A DNA stretch of 64,000 nt. Source: DASVFB01 sp963815965 (lineage in GTDB: Bacteria > Actinomycetota > Thermoleophilia > Gaiellales > Gaiellaceae). Location of the stretch: positions 1-64,000 of the forward strand of contig CAWFIT010000004.1 of the NCBI GenBank assembly GCA_963815965.1, read 5' to 3'. A program made the translations under genes and the position numbers. Positions 34,600 to 43,778 of this stretch are shown one piece after another; position 1 is the first letter of the stretch, and every line of letters begins with the position of its first letter. The notes below the pieces were generated by a model. It had not been told where the DNA came from and made no database searches. It saw only the letters and a list, made by a program, of their open reading frames with translations.

Positions 34600-35514
34600 G
34601 TGAGCGCGCAGCCGTCTGCGTCGCCCGAGCTGCTGCATCAGTCGGACGCGCCGACGCTGCGGCCGCCGGTACGCCTTGTTCACTCGGCGTCGGGCGGCAT
34701 CGAGCAACGTACGAGCGCACGGTCGTCGGGACGGAAACCATCGAGTCGCGAGGCCGTCCGGGCGCTCCTTCGCGAATACCACCAACTGGGGAACCGCCAC
34801 GCACGGGATCGCGTCATCCAGCAGTACATGCCGCTCGTGAAGAGCCTTGCCCGGCGGCACAGCAACAGAGGCGAGCTGTACGAGGACCTCGTCCAGGTGG
34901 GAGCGATCGGGCTGATCAAGGCGGTCGACCGGTTCGACGACGAGCGCAGCGTCGACTTCGGGGCCTTTGCGATCCCGACGATCGCAGGAGAGATCAAGCG
35001 CTACCTCCGGGATCGAGCTTGGCCGCTCAGGATCCCGCGGCGCCTCCAGGAGCTGCGCCCCGGCCTCTGCGCCTGCTCGGCAGAGCTTTCGGCGCAGCTC
35101 GAGCGCCCGGCGACGATTGCCGAGATCGCAGAGCACTCGGGTGTCGGCGAGCCCGAGGTCGCGGAGGCACTCGCTCTCGAACGGATTCAGTCGCCCGTCT
35201 CGCTGTCGCTCGCGAACGGACGGGACAACGACGACGGCTACGGCGGCGAGGTCGCAAGCATGCTCGACGACGGATTCGAGCTCGGCGAGCAGCGGGCGGT
35301 CCTCGCGGCCGGCTTCCGCGTGCTCACCGCGCGAGAGCGGCGGCTGCTTCACCTGCGGTTCTTCGCGGGACTGAGCCAACCGCAAATCGCGCAGGAAGTC
35401 GGCATCTCACAGATTCACGTGTCGCGGTTGACGCGACGGGCACTGGAGAAACTCCGGGGTCAGATCGGGCCGGTTCCCGATCTCGTCCCGGTATCAGATC
35501 GTGGGGAGGGCTGA
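34600..35514 (+). CDS. RNA polymerase sigma factor, SigB/SigF/SigG type
   Basis: A 304-residue group 3 sigma factor. Region 2 is seen as 'YMPLVKSLARRH...LYEDLVQVGAIGLIKAVDRFDDERSVDFGAFAIPTIAGEIKRYLRDRAW' (key residues only), region 3 near 'ATIAEIAEHSGVGEPEVAEAL', and region 4 as 'LTARERRLLHLRFFAGLSQPQIAQEVGISQ'. Such sigma factors govern stress, sporulation or surface genes and are usually held by an anti-sigma kinase; none is nearby. GTG 34600 has GGAG ten bases upstream; ATG 34576 and GTG 34561 are alternatives. The HicB-like gene follows at once. Confidence 0.9.
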   Translation: MSAQPSASPELLHQSDAPTLRPPVRLVHSASGGIEQRTSARSSGRKPSSREAVRALLREYHQLGNRHARDRVIQQYMPLVKSLARRHSNRGELYEDLVQVGAIGLIKAVDRFDDERSVDFGAFAIPTIAGEIKRYLRDRAWPLRIPRRLQELRPGLCACSAELSAQLERPATIAEIAEHSGVGEPEVAEALALERIQSPVSLSLANGRDNDDGYGGEVASMLDDGFELGEQRAVLAAGFRVLTARERRLLHLRFFAGLSQPQIAQEVGISQIHVSRLTRRALEKLRGQIGPVPDLVPVSDRGEG

Positions 35515-35567
35515 TTGTGGAGGAGAGCCGTGTTTTTTCTGCTTCAGCGTCGTACAATCCGTCACCG

Positions 35568-36225
35568 GTGACTCGCAAAGAGCGACAAGCGGTGAGCGAG
35601 AAGCAGTTGGAGAGCCCGGCGCCCGAGCTTCCGCCTGCAGAGGAGTCCTCTCGCGAGGCCGAGCTGAACCTGCCGTATCCCGTCACGCTCGTTCACGGCG
35701 AGCCCGGTGTCGAGGACGAGTGGTTGGCCACCGTGGACACGCTCGCCGGCTGTAGCGCCACCGCCTCCACGCCCGAGGAAGCGCTGGCGAGGGTCTCGCA
35801 GGCGGTCGACTGAGTGGCTGACGGCCGCGGAGCGCGACGGTCGTGACGTTCCGGACCCGAAGTCTCTGCAATCACACAGCGGCCGTCTGCTGCTCCGGAT
35901 GCCGCAAACGCTTCACGCCGAACTGTCGCGTGTCGCGGAGAGGGAGCGGGTGAGCCTGAATCAGTTCATCACGGACGTCCTCGCCGGAACCGTCGGTTGG
36001 CGGGTGCCGGCTCGTGGCGGCCGGATTGCGACGCGGGCCGTAGACGCGGCCGTGCCCAGGCCCAACGGGAACGGCGAGATCGCAGGGGTCGAGCCTGCGT
36101 CTCCCGGGCATTCGCCCGACGAGCAGACGAACGGCGTGCTCACGTTCGCGCTCGTCGCGAACCTCGTGGTCGTGGCCCTCGCCGCGATCGTTGCGATCGT
36201 CGTCTTCATCGCCGTTTGGCTGTAG
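35568..36225 (+). CDS. HicB-like protein with RHH domain and membrane tail, frame disrupted
   Basis: The first frame encodes a HicB-type domain ('YPVTLVHG', 'EWLATVDTLAGCSATASTPEEALARVSQAV'; parts) and stops at TGA 35811. The next frame continues exactly where HicB proteins do: 'EWLTAAERDGRDVPDP', then the ribbon-helix-helix 'SGRLLLRMPQTLHAELSRVAERERVSLNQF'. Dropping one T at 35811 joins them. The C-terminus has a helix ('FALVANLVVVALAAIVAIVV'), unlike known HicB antitoxins. No hicA toxin gene is adjacent. GTG 35568 or 35592 are start candidates; TACAAT at 35552 may be a -10 box. GTG 35517 is the longest form. Confidence 0.7.
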
Positions 36226-36341
36226 CGAATCGGGATGGTCGGATCGGCGACCCCGCCTTACACGTTGACAAGGCTGCGTGGGATCGAGTATCAAGCGAAC
36301 GACAGAAGCTGGACGAACATCAGGGAGGGGGAAGAAGGCTT

Positions 36342-36968
36342 GTGAAGGCGGCGAGGTTCGTAACCGTCGTTGTGGCACTCTCGGTCGTCCTGTCGTATTC
36401 GGTTGAAGCTCAGGCGGCGCAGCCGAAGCCCGAGCCCCCCTCCGGCACGTCCGCTCGGCCCCTGAGGCCAGATCCGGTGCCGAACGCGCAGCCGGCGCCG
36501 CCCTCGTCGACCTCGTCGCATTACAGCGCGCCGTCCTCCGCTTCCTCGGGGTACTCGGCGCCCACGAGCGTGACGCCGTCGACGTACGGCACGTCGACAC
36601 CCGCGACGGGTGTCCGCGCTCATGCTCCGGCGGCGAAGCAGCATCGACCGGCCGCGCCGCCGAGTCAGTCCGCGGCTCGACGCGCGTCACGGCGAGCGTC
36701 GGCCTTCCTGTTGTCGCTGACCTCGTTCCTTGCAAAGGAAACGAAGCTCCCGACAGGCGTCGCGGTGAGCCCATCAACCAGCTCGACGTCGAGGCTCCTG
36801 CTTGTCGGCGCGTTCGCCCTCGTCGTGCTCGCGCTCGGCGAAGCCATGTTCCTCACCCTCATCGGCAGGCAGGTGGGCGTTCGGCCCGAGCGGCGGCGGC
36901 GTGAAACTCGGCCGGCGGCCTACTGGGACGCGGACGGGCCGATTCGGCGCGTGCCGCTCGACCGCTGA
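36342..36968 (+). CDS. Exported Ser/Pro-rich protein with C-terminal membrane helix
   Basis: A 208-residue product. The signal peptide is 'FVTVVVALSVVLSYSVEAQA', then a low-complexity Pro/Ser/Thr region (residues about 25-110), a basic stretch 'RRASRRASAFLLSLTSFLA' and a membrane helix 'LLLVGAFALVVLALGEAMFL' (residues about 150-170) with an Arg-rich end. The layout suits a wall-spanning anchored protein. GTG 36342 follows AGGGAGGGGGA. Its 3' end overlaps the convergent DUF1361-GT4 gene by 49 bases. Confidence 0.65.
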   Translation: MKAARFVTVVVALSVVLSYSVEAQAAQPKPEPPSGTSARPLRPDPVPNAQPAPPSSTSSHYSAPSSASSGYSAPTSVTPSTYGTSTPATGVRAHAPAAKQHRPAAPPSQSAARRASRRASAFLLSLTSFLAKETKLPTGVAVSPSTSSTSRLLLVGAFALVVLALGEAMFLTLIGRQVGVRPERRRRETRPAAYWDADGPIRRVPLDR

Positions 36969-38887
36969 CCGACAGCGCGTAGGCGGATCGGCTCGCCGTC
37001 AGCTGCTTCCTGGTCAAGGCCCGGGAGCGGCAGACCGCGTCGCTCGAGCTCTCGGCTGTAGAGCTCGACGTGCGCCTCCTGGAAGCTTGTCAAGTCGAAC
37101 TCCCGCTCGACACGGGCCCGCGCGGAGGCGGCCATGCGGCGTCGCATGTCCGCGTCGCGGAGAAGTAGCTCCAAAGCTTGTGCGAGCGCCGTCGTGTCGC
37201 CGCGCGGAACGAGCAGCCCGGTCTCTCCTTCGAGCACGAGCTCCGAGACGCCGCCGACGTCCGTCGCGACGACGGGCAGGCCCGCAGCCATCGCTTCGAG
37301 GACCGACATCGGGAGACCCTCGGATCGACTAGAGAGGACGAAGACGTCGGCTCCAGCGAGCAACTCGGGCACATCGCCTCGAGCTCCGACCAGCGTGACG
37401 CTCGGCGCGAGGCCGAGTCGTCGAACCTCGTTCGCGACGGCCGATTGATCCGGGCCGTCACCCACGAGTATCGCGCGGAAATCGGTCTCGACGGACGCCA
37501 TCGCTCGCACGAGCGTGACGTAGTCCTTCGGATACGCGAACCGTCCCACGCTGATGATCTGCGGCGGTTCGCCGCGGGTCGCCGCCACGGAGAACGCGCG
37601 AACGTCAACCGCGTTGTGCACAACCGCGGACCGTTCGGACGCGCATGTGCGTGCGCCTATGCCGAGCTCCCGCTCGCGGCGCGAGACGCAGATCACGAGC
37701 GTCGTCACGGGCCGTACGAGACGGTCGGCCCAGAGGTACAGGCGACCGGCAAGGCCGCCGTACGCCGCGAAAGCCCACCCGTGGACCGTGAAGATGCGGA
37801 TCGGGACTCGGACAATGAACGCCGCGAGCCTGGCGAGGACGCCGGCTTTCGAACTGCTCGCGTGCACGATGTCGGGTCGCTCCCGGCGAAAGAGCCAAAT
37901 CAGCTCGACGAGTCCGAGGAAGTCGTGGACCGGTGCGATGGCGCGCCTGACATGTTTGAGCGGCACGAACCGCACTCCGGCGACGTGAGCTGCGTCCTCC
38001 AACGGCCCGGGTCCATACGCCGCAACCGTGACGTCGAATCGGTTGGCGACGGCGGGGAGCAGCAGCGACAGATACGTCTGCGCTCCGCCGTGCTCGGCGA
38101 GCGTGATCACGAACATGAGCCGGGGACGGGGCGTCGCGTTCCCGTTCTGCCCGTCGTCCGCGGGCGGCTGCAGCTGCGCGGAGAACCACGGCGGACGCGT
38201 TGCAAACGAATACAAGACGAGGTAGGTCGCGACCAGGAAGCACGTGAAGAGGATCGTCAGCGCAAGCGGGCGGAGATGAAGCGCCGCGCCAGACGCGCCG
38301 TGTGCCAGCGCGACGGGCCGGACGAAGACGTCCCACGAGTTCACGCGCTGAACGCGTCCGAGGTAAATCCCGAAGGAACACAGCGCAAGGACGGCGACGA
38401 CGAGCAGCCAGGCCTTGATCGAGCCGATCAAGCGCCGCGCGATCGCGTGGATGAGGAGAAGCGACGCGAGGCCGAGGACGAGCCCGGTCCACGCGGCCGC
38501 CGCGAGGAGCAGGACGTCATAGAGCACGGGGACGTCGTTGCTGTACCCGGCGTACTTCAGGTCGGTGATCATGTAAGGCGCGTTCGGCAGGAAGATCAGC
38601 CAGATCGCCACCGCCGCGACGAAGCCGGGCGCGAAGCCTCCCGTCCTCGCGCGGTTCGCGGCTATCAGCGCGGCAACGAGCGGAATCCAGGCCAGGAACA
38701 GGTTCCAGGCGATCGCGATGTGGAAGGAGGTGTGCGTGTAGACGATCCGGAAGGCGATCAGCGCGAACACGAAGAGAGACAGGAGAGCGAGCGACACGAC
38801 CATCGACCTGCGGCCGGCGACTCCCTGCGGAGGCCCGCCCGTGGTGGAGCGTTCGGCGTTCAGCGGCGCCGCACGGACTCGAACCAC
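36920..38887 (-). CDS. DUF1361 membrane domain fused to a GT4 glycosyltransferase
   Basis: A 655-residue protein. Residues about 28-240 are a polytopic membrane domain (six or more helices) with the DUF1361 hallmark 'FLPNAPYMITDLKY'. Residues about 258-625 are a GT-B family 4 glycosyltransferase: 'ITLAEHGGAQTYLSLL', 'DIVHASSSKAGVLARLAAF', 'ISVGRFAYPKDYVTLVRA', and the donor-binding 'SEGLPMSVLEAMAAGLPVVATDVGG' (E-x7-E). It probably adds a sugar to a lipid-linked repeat unit at the inner membrane face. The fusion is unusual, since both domains normally occur alone. GTG 38887 is the longest start. Confidence 0.85.
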   Translation of the reverse strand: MVRVRAAPLNAERSTTGGPPQGVAGRRSMVVSLALLSLFVFALIAFRIVYTHTSFHIAIAWNLFLAWIPLVAALIAANRARTGGFAPGFVAAVAIWLIFLPNAPYMITDLKYAGYSNDVPVLYDVLLLAAAAWTGLVLGLASLLLIHAIARRLIGSIKAWLLVVAVLALCSFGIYLGRVQRVNSWDVFVRPVALAHGASGAALHLRPLALTILFTCFLVATYLVLYSFATRPPWFSAQLQPPADDGQNGNATPRPRLMFVITLAEHGGAQTYLSLLLPAVANRFDVTVAAYGPGPLEDAAHVAGVRFVPLKHVRRAIAPVHDFLGLVELIWLFRRERPDIVHASSSKAGVLARLAAFIVRVPIRIFTVHGWAFAAYGGLAGRLYLWADRLVRPVTTLVICVSRRERELGIGARTCASERSAVVHNAVDVRAFSVAATRGEPPQIISVGRFAYPKDYVTLVRAMASVETDFRAILVGDGPDQSAVANEVRRLGLAPSVTLVGARGDVPELLAGADVFVLSSRSEGLPMSVLEAMAAGLPVVATDVGGVSELVLEGETGLLVPRGDTTALAQALELLLRDADMRRRMAASARARVEREFDLTSFQEAHVELYSRELERRGLPLPGLDQEAADGEPIRLRAVGQRSSGTRRIGPSASQ

Positions 38888-39002
38888 CTCGGGGCTTGCT
38901 GCCCCCGCCTAACCGCTCGGCCCCGGCGCCCCATCTACTTCGGTAGTTACCCGCCCGCCTCTCGACGGGAGTCCTCCTCAGCCGCCCGAACGTCTCTTTC
39001 AA

Positions 39003-39031
39003 TTGACATCGTTCCGACCGAGACCTAGCAT
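39003..39031 (+). promoter_or_regulatory. Strong sigma70-type promoter for the second repeat protein
   Basis: Consensus TTGACA (39003-39008), exactly 17 bases, then TAGCAT (39026-39031). The start codon ATG 39077 is 45 bases downstream. It is one of the best box pairs in the window. Confidence 0.6.
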
Positions 39032-39076
39032 TCGCCAGCGACAGCAGCCGTCTATGGGGGAGCCGCCGGAGTACCG

Positions 39077-40696
39077 ATGTTGTTGCTGCGTAGCGCCATC
39101 CGTCGCGGCGGGCGTCCCGTCACGGTTGCCGTTCTCGCCGTCGCGATCGCCGGTCTCGTGAGCCGTGCCACGCGCCGCAGGCGATCCCGTCGATATCAAC
39201 ATCACCGCGACCCGTGACAGGGACGCTCGGCTCGAACGGCTGGTACACGAGCAACGTCACCGTCAGCTGGACCGTCACCGCAACGGGATCCATCAACTCG
39301 AGCGGCTGCGATGTCAAGACGCTCACGGTGGACACGACCGGCACAGGAATCACGTGCTCGGCTGCCGACGTGGACATCCCGCCCGACTCGACCGCCAGCA
39401 AGACGGTGACGATCAAGCTCGACAAGACGGCGCCGGCGGCGACGGCGGCTGCGAGTCGTGCGGCGGATGCGAACGGCTGGTACAACCACGCCGTATCTGG
39501 TGGCGTTCTCGGGCACGGACGCGACGTCCGGGATCGCGAGCTGTTCGTCGGCGAGCTACTCCGGTCCGGACAACGCGAGCGCGTCGGTCGGCGGCTCGTG
39601 CACGGACAAGGCGGGCAACGTCGGAGCGTCGAGCCTGCCGCTGAAGTACGACGCGACGCCGCCGGCGGCGGCCGCTGCCACGAGTCGCGCCGCGGACGCG
39701 AACGGCTGGTACAACCACGCGCTGACGGTGTCGTTCGCGGGCAGCGACGTCACGTCCGGGATCGCAAGTTGCACGTCTGCGAGTTATTCGGGTCCCGGAC
39801 AACGGAAGCGCCGCCGTCGGCGGCTCGTGCACGGACAAGGCGGGCAATGTCGGCGTGGCGAGCCTGCCGCTGAAGTACGACTCGACGCCGCCGGTGGCGG
39901 CGGCTGCCGAACGAGTCGCGCGGCGGATGCGAACGGCTGGTACAACCACGCGCTGACGGTGTCGTTCGCGGGCAGCGACGTCGACGTCCGGGATCGCAAG
40001 TTGCTCGTCGGCGAGTTATTCCGGGTCCGGACAACGCGAGCGCGTCCGTGGCCGGTTCGTGCACGGACAAGGCCGGCAACGTCGGCGCGGCGAGCCAGCC
40101 CCTCAAGTACGACTCCACTCCGCCGACCGTCGCGAGCTTGGCGGCGGCGACGGGCAACCGCCGCGTCCAGCTGAAGTGGATCGCCTCGGCGGACACGCAG
40201 GACGTCCAGGTCACGCGTTCGCCCGGCCGCGGACGCGCAGGGAAGAGCACGATCTACAGCGGTCAGCGCGAGGAGCTACCGCGACGCCGGGCTGAGAGTC
40301 GGCAAGGCCTACCGCTACACGGTGACCGGCTTCGACCAGGCAGGGAACGCCGGTTCCGCGACGGTCACGGTGAAAGCGACCGGCCCGTTGCTCAGTCCGC
40401 CGCCGGGCGCGCGGGTCACGTCGCCGCCGGTTCTGACATGGACGCCGGTCGCTCATGCGAGCTACTACAACCTCCAGATCGTCCGCGGAAAGAAGATTCT
40501 CAGCATCTGGCCGCGGCGCCCTTACTTCCGCCTTCCGCGATCCTGGTCCTTCGACGGGCATCGTTACCGGCTCGAGGACGGCGTGTATCACTGGTACGTG
40601 TGGCCTGGCTTCGGGCGGCTGTCGGTGGCGAAGTACGGTAACCGCCTCGGCGGCAGCACCTTCGTGGTCGGTCAGCACACGCGAGCCGCCCGCTAA
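39077..40696 (+). CDS. Secreted Ig-like repeat surface protein, broken by multiple frame changes
   Basis: A paralogue of 24284-25451 spread over all three frames. Order: signal peptide ('VTVAVLAVAIAGLVSRA'), 'DINITAT', an Ig-like module ('GTLGSNGWYTSNVTVSW'), three tandem modules of about 77 residues ('ANGWYNHALTVSFAGSDVTSG', 'GSCTDKAGNVG'), an FN3-like region and the C-terminal domain ('ASYYNLQIVRGKKILSIW', 'YHWYVWPGFG') ending at 40696. Frame changes fall near 39170, 39212, 39494, 39796, 39908, 39983, 40024 and 40272. Seven equal one extra base, one equals a base lost. Either a pseudogene or consensus errors in a repeat. Confidence 0.7.
39452..40110 (+). repeat. Three tandem ~230-bp coding repeats
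   Basis: GAACGGCTGGTACAACCACG recurs exactly at 39471, 39700 and 39931. Similar spacing holds for a second marker, TGCACGGACAAGGC. Each unit encodes one cysteine-paired Ig-like module. The 24-kb paralogue has a single unit, so the array expanded after duplication or contracted there. Confidence 0.85.
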
Positions 40697-40714
40697 TCCG
40701 GCACAAGCTCCCTG

Positions 40715-43582
40715 CTAAACGCCGGCAGGGTCGCCGAGCGCGTCGGCAAGTTGCGAGCGTGAGCGGATTGCGAGCTTCCGGTAGATGCTCGTGAGGTGGA
40801 CCTCGACTGTCCTTTGCGTGACGAAGAGCGCCTGTGCGATCTCGCGGTTGGTAGGCCCTTCAGAAGCCATCTCGGCGACGCGCCGCTCGCTGGGCGTAAG
40901 CGACTCGACGCCGCTCAAGGCGACACGGCGAGGGCGTGCGCCGGTCGCGAGGAGCTCACGCTCAGCACGTGTAGCAAGTGACGCGGCGCCGCAGATCGTC
41001 GCGAGCTCGACGGCCCGCCTGAGGTGCTCGCGCGCCGCGACACGTCGATTTGCCCGCCGTAGCGCAGCGCCCAGCTCGGTGCGGGCCTTCGCATGCTCGA
41101 GCTTGGCAGGCGACTCTCCCAGCACGTCGACCGCTTCCTCGAACAAGGCGACTGCGTCCGTTCCGCCCTCGACGAGGCCCGCCACGCGCAGAGCTGCGCC
41201 GAGCGAGCGGGGAGCACCCCAGGCGCGGGCGAGCTCCAGCTCTTCCGTCGCCAACCGGCGTGCCTCGTCCCGCTTGCCGAGCTGGAGCAGGGCGACTGCG
41301 GCGGGCGAGCGCCAGGCGATGAACGCAGGATTGCGACTGCCGACATCGTCGAAGCGTCGACCGGCGTCGAGGAGCCGTTCGACGCCTCCGACCAGATCGC
41401 CGCGATGGATGCGCAGGCGGGCGCTGCTGTCGCGAAGAAAGAGGACGCGCTCGCTGTCGAGAGGAGACTCGCGAAACTCGACGCTGTCGAGTGCGGCCGC
41501 AGCGTCGTCGAGCCTGCCCTGCTCCATCAGCGCGTCGGCGAGAAACGCTGAAGCGTGTCCGTAAAAGCGAGCGGTCGACCCCCACGCCTGACCGAGGGCG
41601 AGCGCCTCCCGAGCCTCGGCTTCCGCCTCGCCAAGATCGCCTCGCCACAGCAACGCCGGCAGACGGAAGACCTTCGCGGCGGCAAACGCGAGGGTCGATC
41701 CACGCCTGCGCGCCTCGGCAAGCGCGTCTTCGTAGACCAACAGCGCCTCGTCGAGGTCCGCCATCGCAAGGACAACGACAGGCGGGATGAACGCTGTGCC
41801 GGAGGCGTCCTCCCGCACGAGCGTCCCGCCGGAGAGCGCTTGGCGCGCGACCGGGACGACTTCGACGGCGGACTTGCCTGCGCGCGCGTCGTGGTGCGCG
41901 AGGAGCGACAACAAGAATTTTTCCCCAAACGTTGTGTCCGCGGGTCGTCGGCGGACGCGCTCGAGCAGCTCGACCGCGTGGTCGTGGAGAGCCGGAGCGA
42001 ACATGTCGTTCGTGATCAGTCCGGCCTGGAGCAGGCGCTCGAGCTCGGCGTCTGCGCCGCCGAGCTCCTCCATCGCTCCCCTGAGGACGGCGTCCGACTC
42101 CTCGCCGCGAAGGAGGTAGAGCTGTCGGCCGAGTTGAAGCGCGATCTCGCCTCTCCTGATCGGGTCGTCGATCAGCTCCCGCGCGGCCTGTAGATGCTCC
42201 ACCGCGGCCTCACCGCTGACTCGAGTCTCGGCGGACCCGAGCTCGACCAGCACGTCCGCCCGCTCGCCGTCGCTCGGCGGCTCGGCGAGTGCTCGGCGAA
42301 GGTAGGCAACGGCCGTCTCGGAAGCCCCGCGCGTGCCCGCGCGGCAGGCGGCCAGCCGCAACGTCGCCACGACGTCTGAGTTGCCCGCCGGAGAACTGCG
42401 CAGCAGCTGCGCGGCAACACGCTCGGGCTCCGCGGCCGCGGCGGCAAGAAGCCTCGCGGCTCGTTCGTGGCAGTCCGCTCGCTCGAGTGGCGTAAGCGAC
42501 TCGTAGACGGCCGCCCGGATCAAAGGGTGCACGAATCCGAGCGGCTGCTGCGATCGCAGCACGTCGACCCGCACGAGCGCTTCAGCGGCGTCGGAGGCTG
42601 CCTGCTCGTCCAGACCGGCCAGCGCGGCCGCGTGGCCCGGGTCGGCGTCGTCGCCGAGAACGGCGACCGCCTGTGCAAGCGCCGTCACCTCCGGAGCAAG
42701 CCTCGAAAGCCGAAGCGAGACGGCCCGCGAGCCGGCACGCGCTTCGAGCTCGCGGAGTCGAGGGACGTTCGCGGCCGTCGGAGCGAGCCCCTCGACAGCG
42801 ATCGCATGCACGAGTTCGCGCAAGAGCAGCGGATTGCCGCCGGTCTCTTCCCAACATGCGGCGCAGAAGGCATCCTCCGCATCGGGCGAGAGTGTCTCGC
42901 GCAAGAAGCGCGCAGCGGCCTCGAGGCTAAGCGGCGCTGGGCGGATCACGGTCGCCAGCGGGTCGCTGACGATCCCATTGAGCAGACCCGGATCGTCGCC
43001 CGCCTCGGCCGGTCTCAGACCCACGACGACCGAAATGGCGAGTCCCTCCATGCGGGGCAGCAGGTAGGCGAGCCAGCGCAGTGACGGGAGATCGCCCCAA
43101 TGGAGGTCGTCGATCGCGAGCAGTAGAGGTCGGCGAGCTGCGAGATTCGCCGCCAACCAGTACAGGCCGTGGAGCGTCGCGAGCGACGAGTCGGTCCCGG
43201 TCTCCGCATCGAGCAGCTCGGGATCGAAGAGCGGCTCGGCCAGCGCCGCTGCCCCAGCGAGGACGTCGGCTCGCTCTTCGGCTCCGGCCGAGGCGAGGAA
43301 GGGCTCGAAGAGCTGCCGCACGACGCCGTACGAGAAAGACCGCTCGAGCTCCGACCCGCGTGCTCCGAGCACCAGCATCCCCGCCTCCTGGCCGTGTGCT
43401 CTTGCCTCGGCCATCAGGGCTGTCTTGCCGATGCCGGGCGGTCCTTCGATCGCCAGCACCCGTCCGCCCGCAGGTGCTGCAGCGATCAGATTCGCGACCG
43501 TCGCCACCTCGGTGTCGCGTTCGAGCAGGTCGAGCTGAATCGAGAACGGCTGCCCAGTCCCCTGCACGTGACCGATCGTCAC
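40715..43582 (-). CDS. LuxR-family transcriptional regulator with AAA ATPase (LAL)
   Basis: A 955-residue LAL protein. Walker A is 'GPPGIGKT' (residues 47-54), Walker B 'RPLLLAIDDLHWGD'. A long alpha-helical TPR-like region (about 400-860) follows, then a C-terminal LuxR HTH: 'LTPSERRVAEMASEGPTNREIAQAL' (parts), 'TVEVHLTSIYRKLAIRSRSQLADAL'. It is divergent from the MFS-PAP2 pair (about 200 bases between starts) and is a good candidate to control that exporter. ATG 43582 is the longest start. It faces the repeat protein gene tail to tail. Confidence 0.9.
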   Translation of the reverse strand: MTIGHVQGTGQPFSIQLDLLERDTEVATVANLIAAAPAGGRVLAIEGPPGIGKTALMAEARAHGQEAGMLVLGARGSELERSFSYGVVRQLFEPFLASAGAEERADVLAGAAALAEPLFDPELLDAETGTDSSLATLHGLYWLAANLAARRPLLLAIDDLHWGDLPSLRWLAYLLPRMEGLAISVVVGLRPAEAGDDPGLLNGIVSDPLATVIRPAPLSLEAAARFLRETLSPDAEDAFCAACWEETGGNPLLLRELVHAIAVEGLAPTAANVPRLRELEARAGSRAVSLRLSRLAPEVTALAQAVAVLGDDADPGHAAALAGLDEQAASDAAEALVRVDVLRSQQPLGFVHPLIRAAVYESLTPLERADCHERAARLLAAAAAEPERVAAQLLRSSPAGNSDVVATLRLAACRAGTRGASETAVAYLRRALAEPPSDGERADVLVELGSAETRVSGEAAVEHLQAARELIDDPIRRGEIALQLGRQLYLLRGEESDAVLRGAMEELGGADAELERLLQAGLITNDMFAPALHDHAVELLERVRRRPADTTFGEKFLLSLLAHHDARAGKSAVEVVPVARQALSGGTLVREDASGTAFIPPVVVLAMADLDEALLVYEDALAEARRRGSTLAFAAAKVFRLPALLWRGDLGEAEAEAREALALGQAWGSTARFYGHASAFLADALMEQGRLDDAAAALDSVEFRESPLDSERVLFLRDSSARLRIHRGDLVGGVERLLDAGRRFDDVGSRNPAFIAWRSPAAVALLQLGKRDEARRLATEELELARAWGAPRSLGAALRVAGLVEGGTDAVALFEEAVDVLGESPAKLEHAKARTELGAALRRANRRVAAREHLRRAVELATICGAASLATRAERELLATGARPRRVALSGVESLTPSERRVAEMASEGPTNREIAQALFVTQRTVEVHLTSIYRKLAIRSRSQLADALGDPAGV

Positions 43583-43778
43583 CCGGTCAGGCTACTCGGA
43601 CGAGCCGTCCCGGAGGAGCGCAGCTCCGGTCGATTTTCGCAGCGCTTGTGCGTCGTCTCGTAGTGGTGACTTCGGCAAAAGACTGGGGTTCGAATCTCGG
43701 TATGGCCACGAGGCGGGCCCTGTCACGCGCGAGCACCATCGCTACATGGTCACCAGAAGAGAAAGCGAGGTCCACCGC

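Noticed and set aside
38900..39000. Possible riboswitch or tRNA-like fold before the DUF1361-GT4 gene
   Set aside because: GGTTCGAGTCC resembles a T loop, but the stem does not pair and no known riboswitch consensus fits.
43670..43700. GGGGTTCGAATCTCGG resembling a tRNA T arm
   Set aside because: The five-base stem does not pair and no acceptor or anticodon arm is present.
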